A stretch of DNA of 64,000 nt, taken from assembly GCA_013002305.1 (NCBI GenBank), contig JABDKG010000040.1:62001-126000 (forward strand), in the 5' to 3' direction. A program made the translations under genes and the position numbers. The notes beneath the pieces are model-generated. The model saw only the letters and a list, made by a program, of their open reading frames with translations. It did no database searches and was not told the DNA's origin. The DNA is from Hellea sp. (GTDB taxonomy: Bacteria; Pseudomonadota; Alphaproteobacteria; Caulobacterales; Maricaulaceae). Position 1 is the stretch's first letter. The number at the start of each line of letters is the position of its first letter. Below, one piece after another: positions 9,465 to 17,340 of the stretch.

Positions 9465-10156
9465 GCAAATTTGGACGGGCGGCCTTTTTCGATCCATCCG
9501 ATCAATGTCGCAAACAAGCAAATCACAAACAAAAACGACAGGCCCAGCACCAGATCCGGCGGGGCATGGGTGATATCAAAAGTGCCGTTTTGGACCTGTA
9601 GACCTTGGTGCACGATAAAGGCAAAATGCGCCGCAACCATCAGCAAAAACAGCGCCCAGATGGCATAATCATATGTCTTTCTTTTGGGCGTTGTGACCTT
9701 TTGCCAAAACAGTAAAGCGCCGCCGAGCATCCCCGCTTCCAATGCAAAAGCCAGCCAAGGAAAATCCCAAAGCGCAAAACCAAGCAGCGTTTCGCCGCCC
9801 GGATAGAAGGGAAGATCGGGCCGATGAACAACCAGGTCCAGGATCCAGTGGGAGAAGACCAATAGCGCAATGATCCCGAACTCCCGCTTGCCGGAGGCCG
9901 GACGCAACAATCGATAGAGACAGCCGGCGACAAGCGCGATAATGACGGCGCTGAGCAAAGAGTGTGACCACGGCACATGAAAGATCGGATCTCCGGCAGC
10001 GTTCAGGCGCGTGCCTTCGATGCCAAACATCACGAGCGTTCCGGCCATCAAATCCATAGCCTGAACCGCCAAAAAGGCTTCCCAAAGCTTAATAATTGGC
10101 TTGGCGTGACCGCGCTGCGTATCCCAGACCGCCGGTCCGTAATGTCCAATAAACAT
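9461..10156 (-). CDS. YdjM-like polytopic membrane protein (metal-dependent hydrolase-like family)
   Basis: A 231-residue protein with about six membrane helices. The segment 'HVPWSHSLLSAVIIALVAG' followed by 'FSHWILDLVVHRPDLPFYPG' carries the spaced His and Asp residues (HxxxSH..., SHWxLDxxxH) of the YdjM-type inner-membrane family often annotated as metal-dependent hydrolases; catalytic activity has not been shown for most members. GGGGGAGA just before ATG 10156 supports the start. It is convergent with the second MipA gene, sharing four bases. I assign the family with moderate confidence and no substrate. Confidence 0.65.
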   Translation of the reverse strand: MFIGHYGPAVWDTQRGHAKPIIKLWEAFLAVQAMDLMAGTLVMFGIEGTRLNAAGDPIFHVPWSHSLLSAVIIALVAGCLYRLLRPASGKREFGIIALLVFSHWILDLVVHRPDLPFYPGGETLLGFALWDFPWLAFALEAGMLGGALLFWQKVTTPKRKTYDYAIWALFLLMVAAHFAFIVHQGLQVQNGTFDITHAPPDLVLGLSFLFVICLFATLIGWIEKGRPSKFA

Positions 10157-10220
10157 AAATGTCTCCCCCTATTTTGGCCGAGTATGCCATATTTACGGGG
10201 GTAAAACCAGTCAGGCCCGA

Positions 10221-11660
10221 TCAATGGAGTTTGGTAAGAAAGCCGGCCAGCTTGCGGGTCTTATCGCTAAACACGGTTTCGGTATAAAACGAACTGGCAG
10301 CGCGCTTTACGGCTTCTGCCCGCGTTGGGTAAGGCGAGATAAATTGGGCGAGGCCGGAAATTTTCACCCCATTGGTCATCGCCAATGAAATCAACTGTAT
10401 CAAGTCACCGGCGCTCTCGCCCAGAATTGAGGCTCCGAGAATTTTGCCTTTGGTGGTCGCGATAATTTTGACATTACCCTCGGTACGGCGCTCGGCGATT
10501 GCGCGATCATTTTCCTCAAATTCAAAATGAAGCACTTTGAGCTTGTGCCCGGCTTCGCGCGCTGCTGCTTCGGTCAATCCAATAGAGGCGAGCTCCGGCG
10601 ATGTATATATCGCGGCCGGCATACGATCTGTTGTTGCCCTGCCTTTCCAGCGATTAAAAGGCGGCGGTAGAAAGTAAAAGCTCTTGATGATTGCGCCGGC
10701 ATGAAAGCCGGCCGCGTGGGTCAGTCCGCCGCGACCTGCCGCGACATCGCCAACCGCAAAGATTTTTTTATTGGAAGTCCGTAGGCAGTCATCCGTCGTG
10801 ATTCCCCGCCGCGTATATTCAACCCCGGCCGCCTCGAGATTAAGCTCGTTCACAACCGGCGCGCGTCCGGCGGCCACAAGTAAATGTGAGCCTTTGAGCT
10901 TTTTTCCGCCTTCCAGATGCATGGTGATACCGGATTTTGTCTGGGTAATTTTTTTGGTTGTCACGGGTGCATGAAATTCAACACCTTCTTCTTCCAGACA
11001 TTTGGCGAGCGCCTTTGCATGTTCGGGTTCACTCTGGCCGAGCGGCGGCGCAATATCGACAATACTGACCTTGCTGCCAAGTCGCCGAAATGATTGACCC
11101 AGTTCAAGCCCGATGGGCCCGGCGCCGATTATCAAAAGATGAGTCGGCAGAATATCCGCTGAGAAAATGGTTTCATTGGTGAGATAGTCGACCTTATCAA
11201 GGCCCGGAATCGGCGGCACTGATGCCCGCGACCCGGTTGCGACGATGAAGCGTTTGGCCGTGACCTCAAATGTCGCCGACTCGACAGTTTTCCCGTCTTT
11301 AAACCGTGCCCGTTCACGAATGACGGTGACGCCCATACCTTCGAATCGTTCCTGACTATCCACCGGGGCGATGGTTTCAATGACGCCGCTAATATGAGAT
11401 TTGACCGCACTCCAATCTACTTTCGGGGTGACCGGTTTAATGCCGAATTTCTTGCCGGCGGTTTGGGCATGCGCATATTTGGCCGCGCTGATCAGGGCTT
11501 TGGAGGGGACGCAGCCATAATTCAGACAATCCCCGCCCATTTCCTCAGCTTCGAATAGAACGACCGAGCGTCCAAGCTGCGCTGCGCCCGAGGCGATTGA
11601 AAGCCCGCCAGCGCCAGCGCCAATTATACAAATATCAACGTCGTGCAAATTTTTGGGCAT
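10221..11660 (-). CDS. FAD-dependent pyridine nucleotide-disulfide oxidoreductase (MerA/Lpd-like)
   Basis: A 479-residue flavoprotein. It has the FAD site 'DICIIGAGAGGLSIASGAA', the redox-active pair in 'GGDCLNYGCVPSKAL', the NAD(P) site '[19 protein letters not shown]', the second FAD motif 'KIFAVGDVAAGRGG' and the C-terminal dimer domain. The C-terminal His-x4-Glu motif expected of lipoamide dehydrogenase is replaced by 'QFISPYPTRAEAVKRAA' (HPYPT-like), as in the mercuric-reductase-like group; no MerA N-terminal metal domain or C-terminal Cys pair is present. It starts nine bases after a TVP38-family gene. This two-gene arrangement recurs in many bacteria, suggesting a membrane-linked redox function, but the substrate is unknown. 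Confidence 0.88.
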   Translation of the reverse strand: MPKNLHDVDICIIGAGAGGLSIASGAAQLGRSVVLFEAEEMGGDCLNYGCVPSKALISAAKYAHAQTAGKKFGIKPVTPKVDWSAVKSHISGVIETIAPVDSQERFEGMGVTVIRERARFKDGKTVESATFEVTAKRFIVATGSRASVPPIPGLDKVDYLTNETIFSADILPTHLLIIGAGPIGLELGQSFRRLGSKVSIVDIAPPLGQSEPEHAKALAKCLEEEGVEFHAPVTTKKITQTKSGITMHLEGGKKLKGSHLLVAAGRAPVVNELNLEAAGVEYTRRGITTDDCLRTSNKKIFAVGDVAAGRGGLTHAAGFHAGAIIKSFYFLPPPFNRWKGRATTDRMPAAIYTSPELASIGLTEAAAREAGHKLKVLHFEFEENDRAIAERRTEGNVKIIATTKGKILGASILGESAGDLIQLISLAMTNGVKISGLAQFISPYPTRAEAVKRAASSFYTETVFSDKTRKLAGFLTKLH

Positions 11661-11669
11661 CGTTTCTCT

Positions 11670-12377
11670 CTAAGCTGTTTTGGCTTTATACTTATTGTAG
11701 AACACGGGGATCAAAGACAGGGTGATGAGACCGATAATAGGCAGCAGCACCCTGGGTTCGAGCATCACGCCTTTAAGGCTGAGATCCTCACCCTTTTCAA
11801 AAATCGCGCTGGCCCCATCGCCGATCGACGCAAACACGATCGCCCCCGGTATTATGCCAAACAATGTGGCGATAAAATAATTGCGAAACTTCACATCAAA
11901 CAAGGCCGGAACGACATTGACGACAAAGAACGGGAAAATCGGGATCAGTCTTAAGACAAATAAATAGGACAGCTCGTTCTGTTTCAGGCCGGCCTCAAAT
12001 TTTTGCATATAGGGCCCCATTTTTTGGGCCATACTGTCCCCGAGCGCAAGCTTGACCGCCCAGAAAATGATACAGGCACCGAGGGTGGCGCCGATCAATA
12101 TTCCGGCCGCGCCGGTGAGCGTGCCAAATAAAAAGCCACCAAAAATGGATAAGAGCCCGGCACCGGGAAATGAAATTCCGACCAGCACCATATAAAGCGC
12201 GATAAAGCCCAGAAAGGCGATCAAGAAATTATTGTCGACAAGGCCTGCCAAATATTCGCGGTTCTCTTTCAGGCTCTCCAGACTGATATAGTCCGGCCCG
12301 CCCAAAGCAAAAAACCCGATTAAACCTGCAGCAATCACCCCGATAGGCAGGAGGCGCTTTAGCGTATTTTTGCTCAC
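11670..12377 (-). CDS. TVP38/TMEM64 (DedA/VTT-type) membrane protein
   Basis: A 235-residue inner-membrane protein with about six helices. 'GISFPGAGLLSIFGGFLFGTL' followed by 'LIGATLGACIIFWAVKLALG' is the VTT (SNARE-associated) core of TVP38/TMEM64 and DedA proteins, and 'YLFVLRLIPIFPFFVVNVVPALFDVKF' contains the R-x-(I/L)-P-x-x-P re-entrant motif. I place the start at GTG 12377 because AAGGAGG lies five bases upstream; the longer frame has no such site. Members are linked to lipid scrambling or membrane homeostasis. It is translated just before the flavoprotein disulfide reductase and probably works with it. Confidence 0.88.
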   Translation of the reverse strand: MSKNTLKRLLPIGVIAAGLIGFFALGGPDYISLESLKENREYLAGLVDNNFLIAFLGFIALYMVLVGISFPGAGLLSIFGGFLFGTLTGAAGILIGATLGACIIFWAVKLALGDSMAQKMGPYMQKFEAGLKQNELSYLFVLRLIPIFPFFVVNVVPALFDVKFRNYFIATLFGIIPGAIVFASIGDGASAIFEKGEDLSLKGVMLEPRVLLPIIGLITLSLIPVFYNKYKAKTA

Positions 12378-12487
12378 CCGGACCTCCTTAACAGCTATCG
12401 ATGATTTGACCAGCCTCATAACATGAAAGCGCCGCTTGGCACGACACAAGTTGCGTCACAGGGGTTCACATATCTGTGAGCGTAGGG

Positions 12488-13117
12488 TCAGGCTTTTCCG
12501 GTTGATACCGCGACCATAGCGGCGCGCAAAGTGCGATCGCCAATCGTAAAGCCGACCTGCATCACTTCCGCGACATGACCCTTTTCCTCATCGGAGGGAA
12601 TTTGCGCCACGGCCTGATGGACATTAGGATCAAATCTGGACCCTTTACCCGGAACCGCTTTGATGCCGTGACGGGCCAAAATAGCGTATAATTCTTTTTC
12701 CGTCAGCTCTATGCCTTCGAGCAGATTTTTCGCATTGTCGCCCATATCTTCCTTGGCTTTACCGTCGAGCGTCAATAGCGCGCGGCCCAGATTATCGACA
12801 ATGGAGAGAATATCTGTGGCGAAGCGCTCAACGCCATACATTCTGGCGGCTGCGACTTCGCGCTCAGCACGTTTTTTGACATTTTCGGCTTCGGCCATGG
12901 CGCGCAAAGCCTGATCTTTGAGATTGGCCATTTCTAGTTCAAGCGCGGCGAGTTTGGCTTCGGCGCTTTCCTCATCCGCCTTGGCGCCTTCTTCCAGAAT
13001 ATTATCTGCAGCGTCATCAAGCGCCTGGTTAATCTCGGCCTGCAAAGCGTCGAGCTCGTCATCGCTCGGGAGATTATCCGGGTCAAGTTTCAATGTTTTT
13101 CTATCTTTTCTAGCCAT
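12488..13117 (-). CDS. grpE: nucleotide exchange factor GrpE
   Basis: A 209-residue GrpE, the dimeric factor that exchanges ADP for ATP on DnaK. Layout is normal: an acidic, disordered N-terminus, a long coiled helix ('AKLAALELEMANLKDQALRA...NVKKRAEREVAAAR'), the four-helix region with 'RFATDILSIVDNLGRAL', and the C-terminal beta domain with 'GSRFDPNVHQAVAQIPSDEE' and 'VMQVGFTIGDRTLRAAMV'. It lies 14 bases downstream of hrcA in the same direction, so the two are co-transcribed heat-shock genes. GAGGAAAG before ATG 13117 supports the start. dnaK is not in the window. Confidence 0.97.
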   Translation of the reverse strand: MARKDRKTLKLDPDNLPSDDELDALQAEINQALDDAADNILEEGAKADEESAEAKLAALELEMANLKDQALRAMAEAENVKKRAEREVAAARMYGVERFATDILSIVDNLGRALLTLDGKAKEDMGDNAKNLLEGIELTEKELYAILARHGIKAVPGKGSRFDPNVHQAVAQIPSDEEKGHVAEVMQVGFTIGDRTLRAAMVAVSTGKA

Positions 13118-13131
13118 TATCTTTCCTCGTT

Positions 13132-14202
13132 CTAACGCAAGAGGCGACCTACAAGCTGCGCTGTATAGTCCACCATGGGAATAATGCGAGCATAATTTAA
13201 CCGTGTCGGACCAATAACGCCAACGGCCCCGATAATGTTCCGATCAGAATCCCGGTAAGGGGCGACCACAACAGAGCTGTCCGATAAGGAAAAGAGCGGA
13301 TTTTCGGTCCCGATAAATATTTTTACGCCGTCAGCATCTTCGGTTCTGTCCAGAAGCTCGATCAACGCCTGTTTACGCTCAAGGTCCTCAAACAACATTT
13401 GAATGCGTTCAATATCAGCCTGGGCGTCAATATTTTCCAGAAGCTGCGCCCGTCCGCGAATGATCAATGAGCGCTCCCGATCCTGAGCGCCGGACCAATC
13501 GGCCAGCCCTTTGGCGACCAGTCCCGCTGCGGCTTGATCAATTTGCGCTTCGCCGCTTTTGATTTCGCTTAAAATTTGCGTTTTGGCATCTGACAATCTT
13601 TTGCCTTTGAGACGTGCCGACAGAAAATTCCCGGCCTGCTCCAGAGACGCCGGCACCAAGCCAGCTGGCCGATCCATCAACCGGTTTTCGACACGCCCGT
13701 CTTCATAGACGATCACGACGAGGGCTTGATGGGAATCCAGATTGACAAATTCGACATGTTTGACGGCGCCGGTCCGATCGGCTCCGTCCGGGGTTAGAAC
13801 CAGTCCCGCGCCGCCGGCCAGTCCCGCCAACATGGCCGATGCCTGTTCAAATATCTTGGTCGGCGCTTCTCCGGCCGAAGACAGGCTGTTTTCTAGCCCG
13901 CCCCGGTCTTTGGCGGACAAATCTCCAATCTCGAGCAGCCCGTCGACAAACAGACGCAAGCCGATCTGGCTGGGCAGGCGTCCGGCGCTCTTGTGCGGCG
14001 ACTGCAACAGTCCGAGCCGCATCAGATCCGACATCGTATTGCGGATTGTCGCGGGCGAGAGCTGTTGACCGCTCGACATCGCCAGTGTGCGCGATCCGAC
14101 CGGCTGGCCCGTATCGAGATAGCTCTCGACAATATCTTTGAAGATCGCGCGCGTACGCGAATCCAGGTCAGACAAAGAGAAATGTTCAGGACTAAAACTC
14201 AT
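13132..14202 (-). CDS. hrcA: heat-inducible transcription repressor HrcA
   Basis: HrcA represses chaperone genes by binding CIRCE operators. The 356-residue product begins with the winged-helix domain ('LDSRTRAIFKDIVESYLD', 'QPVGSRTLA', 'LSPATIRNTMSDLMRLGLL') followed by the GAF-like dimer domain ('VVIVYEDGRVENRLM', 'KIFIGTENPLFSLSDSSVV') and the conserved C-terminus 'GAVGVIGPTRLNYARIIPMVDY'. I start at ATG 14202 (MSFSPEHFSLSDLD) rather than at a TTG 42 bases upstream, because family N-terminal similarity begins just after it. It is divergent from rph. No CIRCE repeat is visible in the 108-base divergent space, so self-regulation through CIRCE is not supported here. Confidence 0.97.
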   Translation of the reverse strand: MSFSPEHFSLSDLDSRTRAIFKDIVESYLDTGQPVGSRTLAMSSGQQLSPATIRNTMSDLMRLGLLQSPHKSAGRLPSQIGLRLFVDGLLEIGDLSAKDRGGLENSLSSAGEAPTKIFEQASAMLAGLAGGAGLVLTPDGADRTGAVKHVEFVNLDSHQALVVIVYEDGRVENRLMDRPAGLVPASLEQAGNFLSARLKGKRLSDAKTQILSEIKSGEAQIDQAAAGLVAKGLADWSGAQDRERSLIIRGRAQLLENIDAQADIERIQMLFEDLERKQALIELLDRTEDADGVKIFIGTENPLFSLSDSSVVVAPYRDSDRNIIGAVGVIGPTRLNYARIIPMVDYTAQLVGRLLR

Positions 14203-14310
14203 CGCCAGAATATTTGGTAAAAGACTCCATAAATTCAAGAGCAAACTGGATTTTTACCTGTGGCCTGTTTAGGAGAGTAAAAACTAAACGAAATCCCGAA
14301 AGATATTAGC

Positions 14311-15024
14311 ATGAGACCTGAAAACCGCGCCTGCGACGCCCTTCGTACTGTCACACTTGAAGCCGGGGTTTCCCGTTATGCTGAAGGGTCCTGTCTGGCC
14401 AAGTTCGGCCACACCCATGTCTTATGTACCGCCAGCGTTGATGAAAATGTCCCGCGCTGGATGAAAGGCACGGGCAAGGGCTGGGTTACGGGCGAATATG
14501 GCATGCTGCCGCGCTCAACCCATTCCCGAAATAACCGCGAGGCCGCGCGCGGCAAGCAGGGCGGACGCACGGTAGAAATCCAGCGCCTGATCGGCCGCTC
14601 TTTGCGGGCCTGTGTCGACCTTAAGAAACTCGGTGAGCGCCAGATCATTATTGATTGCGATGTTATGCAAGCTGATGGCGGCACGCGAACCGCCTCGATA
14701 ACCGGTGCCTGGGTTGCGCTTAATCAGGCCTGTCAGGGTCTGGTCGAGAAAGGCCTACTCAAAGAAAACCCGGTAACCGACCGGATGGCCGCCGTGTCCT
14801 GCGGTATCGTCGACGGAGAATGCCGTCTGGATCTGGAATATGTCGAAGATAGCGCTGCGCAGGCTGACGCCAATTTCGTGCTGACCGAAACCGGCGGCGT
14901 GATCGAAGTGCAGGCCTCCGCCGAAGATACGCCGTTTACCACCGATGAAATGGCCGAGCTAATGCGGCTCGCCGGTAAGGGCATTGGCGAGCTATGTGAG
15001 ATGCAGAAAGCGGCGGCGGGTTAG
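14311..15024 (+). CDS. rph: ribonuclease PH
   Basis: RNase PH trims tRNA 3' ends with phosphate. The 237-residue length is typical. Conserved stretches are '[20 protein letters not shown]', '[19 protein letters not shown]', '[19 protein letters not shown]' and '[19 protein letters not shown]', which include the phosphate-binding Arg residues, and '[19 protein letters not shown]' with the catalytic Asp region. rph divergent from hrcA is a frequent alphaproteobacterial order; the usual downstream rdgB/hemN genes are absent, and the next gene is the convergent CdiI-like gene, overlapping by four bases (TTAG, 15021-15024). Confidence 0.98.
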   Translation: MRPENRACDALRTVTLEAGVSRYAEGSCLAKFGHTHVLCTASVDENVPRWMKGTGKGWVTGEYGMLPRSTHSRNNREAARGKQGGRTVEIQRLIGRSLRACVDLKKLGERQIIIDCDVMQADGGTRTASITGAWVALNQACQGLVEKGLLKENPVTDRMAAVSCGIVDGECRLDLEYVEDSAAQADANFVLTETGGVIEVQASAEDTPFTTDEMAELMRLAGKGIGELCEMQKAAAG

Positions 15025-15464
15025 AGATTTTTAGCGAAGAGGTTGAAGGCTTCAAACCACTCTGCCTTATAATCTTCGCAATTGTCTTCAAAAAGGCCGC
15101 CATTATCGGCTGAAAAACTTGTGAGGCGGACATATTCTCGATGGAAAATGGAAATCAGTCGAGATTTCATATCCGCGTGTTTGTCCCAATAAACTTTATC
15201 CGACTTCAAAACATGGCACAGCAAGTCTCCCTCTCCAAAATCTCCTGCTACTAGGATATCATCAATTAGCATATCGATCGCTACAGGAATCAGAATATCT
15301 AAGCTGATTCTTTGCCCGATCATGATCCTAAGATTTTCAGCAGAAAATTCACTTACTGGTTTATAGCGTAACTTGTGACAGGTTGTGATCAGATTGGTGC
15401 TAAATTCAGGTTCTCCCCAATCTTGACCCTCAAGTTCCGTTAGAGATCTGGAAAGGTCTACCAC
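15021..15464 (-). CDS. CdiI-like contact-dependent inhibition immunity protein (orphan)
   Basis: A 147-residue acidic protein. '[18 protein letters not shown]', '[20 protein letters not shown]' and '[20 protein letters not shown]' followed by '[14 protein letters not shown]' match the CdiI_2 family (PF18593) of immunity proteins that neutralise toxin tips of CDI or polymorphic toxins by direct binding in the cytoplasm. It starts at GTG 15464, seven bases inside the end of the glyoxalase gene. No cdiA/cdiB or other toxin gene is in the window. Local GC is lower than its neighbours, consistent with transfer. Family call is from pattern memory; the bound toxin is unknown. Confidence 0.72.
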   Translation of the reverse strand: MVDLSRSLTELEGQDWGEPEFSTNLITTCHKLRYKPVSEFSAENLRIMIGQRISLDILIPVAIDMLIDDILVAGDFGEGDLLCHVLKSDKVYWDKHADMKSRLISIFHREYVRLTSFSADNGGLFEDNCEDYKAEWFEAFNLFAKNL

Positions 15465-15922
15465 TTCCCGCTATTTTCCATACTCGCCCACGGCTCCGCA
15501 GGCTCTAGGCGATCGCCTTTTTGCAAAAGCTCTATCGAAATATTATCGGGGGACCGGACAAACGCCATATAGCCGTCGCGCGGAGGGCGGTTGATCGCGT
15601 AGCCCATATCGGAGAGGCGCTGGCAGATCTCGTAAACATTATCGACGCGAAACGCCATATGGCCGAAATTGCGGCCTTCGCTGTAACCCGCCTCGTCCCA
15701 ATTATGGGTCAGCTCGATCATCGGCAGGCCGGACGGGAGCGGATATTCATCGCCCTTGAGACCAGAGCGTTTAAGGTCGTCCGGCGTCGCCAAAAATATC
15801 AGGGTAAATTTGCCCTTCTCATTATCGACGCGGCGCAGTTCCTGAAACCCAAGACCATCGACAAAAAATTTCAAGCTGGCATCGACATCGCTGATGCGGA
15901 TCATTGTGTGTAAATATTCCAT
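15458..15922 (-). CDS. gloA: lactoylglutathione lyase-like VOC protein (glyoxalase I)
   Basis: A 154-residue VOC-fold protein with two beta-alpha-beta-beta-beta modules. The four expected metal ligands of glyoxalase I can be placed: His in 'YLHTMIRISD', Glu in 'MIELTHNW', His in 'NFGHMAFRV' and Glu in 'ISIELLQKG'. 'DASLKFFVDGLGFQELRR' is the typical first module. The enzyme converts the methylglyoxal-glutathione hemithioacetal to S-lactoylglutathione. The ATG at 15922 overlaps the upstream stop as TAATG and has GGAGA nearby, so translation is coupled; its own end overlaps the CdiI-like gene. Confidence 0.82.
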   Translation of the reverse strand: MEYLHTMIRISDVDASLKFFVDGLGFQELRRVDNEKGKFTLIFLATPDDLKRSGLKGDEYPLPSGLPMIELTHNWDEAGYSEGRNFGHMAFRVDNVYEICQRLSDMGYAINRPPRDGYMAFVRSPDNISIELLQKGDRLEPAEPWASMENSGKW

Positions 15923-16398
15923 TATTCCATCTCCCGCAGCATCTCGTCGCGCAGGGTGCGCGGGGCCTTCTTGTGATAAATTTTGGCGACCTGATAGGCG
16001 ATCAGGCCCCACATGCCAATGACGCTAAAATACATAAAGAACTGCCAGACCAGACTGGACGGCGCATATTCCAGCGGCTGCCCCGCCATCTCCCAGAGCT
16101 TGGTGCTGACGATGCCATAGAGCATGACAAGCAGCGGCGTTAAAAATAAAATCATCGCCAGAGTAATGCCGATATAGGTCAAATTACGCGGCGCATAATA
16201 GCGCCGATAAGCTCTGACATAACCCTCACGGCTTAGCCGTTTGTCCACCGTACCTTGCGCTTTGCGGTGCGAATATTCAGCGTCTGCATCGCGGGCGATC
16301 TGCTTATATCCGAGCATGGCCCGGATGATAAAATAAACCGCCATCAGCGCAATGCCGCCAATGAACCAGGCCAGAGAGTGGTCGTCAAAAATTTTCAT
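15922..16398 (-). CDS. small inner-membrane protein, unknown function
   Basis: A 158-residue protein with three clear hydrophobic helices: 'LAWFIGGIALMAVYFIIRAML' near the N-terminus, 'TYIGITLAMILFLTPLLVMLYG' in the middle and 'LVWQFFMYFSVIGMWGLIAY' near the end. The loop between the first two is strongly basic and tyrosine-rich ('SREGYVRAYRRYYAPRN'), so it probably faces the cytoplasm. I recognise no domain. The start at 16398 follows an AGGG motif; an earlier in-frame ATG at 16425 is possible. It is the first gene of a coupled operon with glyoxalase I and the CdiI-like gene. Confidence 0.7.
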   Translation of the reverse strand: MKIFDDHSLAWFIGGIALMAVYFIIRAMLGYKQIARDADAEYSHRKAQGTVDKRLSREGYVRAYRRYYAPRNLTYIGITLAMILFLTPLLVMLYGIVSTKLWEMAGQPLEYAPSSLVWQFFMYFSVIGMWGLIAYQVAKIYHKKAPRTLRDEMLREME

Positions 16399-16530
16399 AG
16401 GCCCTATATTGGATGAGGGCTTCACTTAGGCAAGGTACATCTTGCACATGGGGCGATATTATTCATGCAGACCTGATTTATCTGTGGTAGAAAAACCCTG
16501 GTCAAAATCACTCAATTTACAGGAGACACT

Positions 16531-17340
16531 ATGAGTAATCTCGTCGGCAAAATGGATATTCGCAATGAAAGCGGTCAAGAGACCGGGGTCCTGAACGGCA
16601 ATACGGCCAATCTGGCGCTCGGCGGCGCAGGGGCGCAAGGCGATGTCATTCTTCGTGATGAAGAAGGGATGGGCACGATCCACATCGATGGCGGCGATGC
16701 CGATATGAACCTTGGCGGCCACGGCCATGCCGGCAATCTCAATATTAAAAATTCGCTCGGCGAAACCACGATCGATTTCTATGGCGGCTCGGCCAATATG
16801 GCGATGGGCGGCCACGGCGCGTCCGGAGATCTGGCACTGCGCGATGAAGAAGGCGCGCAGACCCTGTTTATGGACGGCGGAGACGGCAATATCGCGGTCG
16901 GCGGCGGCGGTCATAATGGCGATATCGGGCTTTACTCGGATGACGGGCTTTTGCGCATGCATATTGACGGCGGCCGCGCCAATATTTATGCGGGCGGAAA
17001 CGGCGCAGCCGGTGACATCGCCCTGAAAAATGATGATGGTGATACGGTTATTCATCTGGACGCCGGCGACGGATGTATCCGGATCAAGGGCAAACATGTC
17101 GCGACCGCCGATCACGTATTTGCGTCCAATTATGAACTGGCGTCGCTCCCTACGGTCGAGGCTTTTATTGCCTCCAAAGGTCATTTGCCCGGCGTAGACT
17201 CGGCTGAGGACATGCAGGCCAAAGGCGTTGATCTCAATGCCATGAACGGCAAGCTATTGGAAAAAATTGAAGAGCTGACCCTGCATATGATCGCGCAGAA
17301 TAAACGTATCGCGACGCTTGAAGCGCGTCTCGCTCACTAA
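16531..17340 (+). CDS. fibre-like protein: 31-residue repeats plus coiled-coil tail
   Basis: A 269-residue protein with no signal peptide. Residues 27-181 are five exact-length repeats of 31 residues, pattern N-x-x-hydrophobic-GGxGxxGD-h-x-L-xDEEG-xxTIHhDGG-x-A, preceded by a partial unit. Such regular Gly/Asp-rich short strands suggest a beta-solenoid or trimeric fibre. The C-terminal 80 residues ('YELASLPTVEAFIASKGHLP', 'MNGKLLEKIEELTLHMIAQN', then a heptad tail) match the stalk/coiled-coil end seen in many tail-fibre-like proteins. AGGAGA precedes ATG 16531. It shares CTAA (17337-17340) with the stop of convergent hutG. No phage genes are nearby. Role unknown; a surface or intracellular fibre is an inference from the repeats. 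Confidence 0.85.
   Translation: MSNLVGKMDIRNESGQETGVLNGNTANLALGGAGAQGDVILRDEEGMGTIHIDGGDADMNLGGHGHAGNLNIKNSLGETTIDFYGGSANMAMGGHGASGDLALRDEEGAQTLFMDGGDGNIAVGGGGHNGDIGLYSDDGLLRMHIDGGRANIYAGGNGAAGDIALKNDDGDTVIHLDAGDGCIRIKGKHVATADHVFASNYELASLPTVEAFIASKGHLPGVDSAEDMQAKGVDLNAMNGKLLEKIEELTLHMIAQNKRIATLEARLAH
16609..17073 (+). repeat. five tandem 93-bp coding repeats
   Basis: Five consecutive 93-base units encode the 31-residue repeats starting with Asn/Asp-x-x-hydrophobic-Gly-Gly. Length is conserved exactly while bases have diverged, so protein structure, not recent slippage, has been kept by selection. Confidence 0.85.

Noticed and set aside
10221-11660. Mercuric reductase (merA) or lipoamide dehydrogenase
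   Set aside because: No metal-binding N-terminal domain, no C-terminal Cys pair, no mer genes, and no dehydrogenase-complex genes nearby; kept as a general disulfide oxidoreductase.
14203-14310. Possible CIRCE operator between hrcA and rph
   Set aside because: TTAGCATGAG near 14306 resembles half of CIRCE, but the matching inverted half at nine bases distance is missing.
16531-17340. Phage tail fibre of a prophage
   Set aside because: Only the C-terminal stalk resembles fibres; no other phage gene is near and the gene is packed tightly with hutG.
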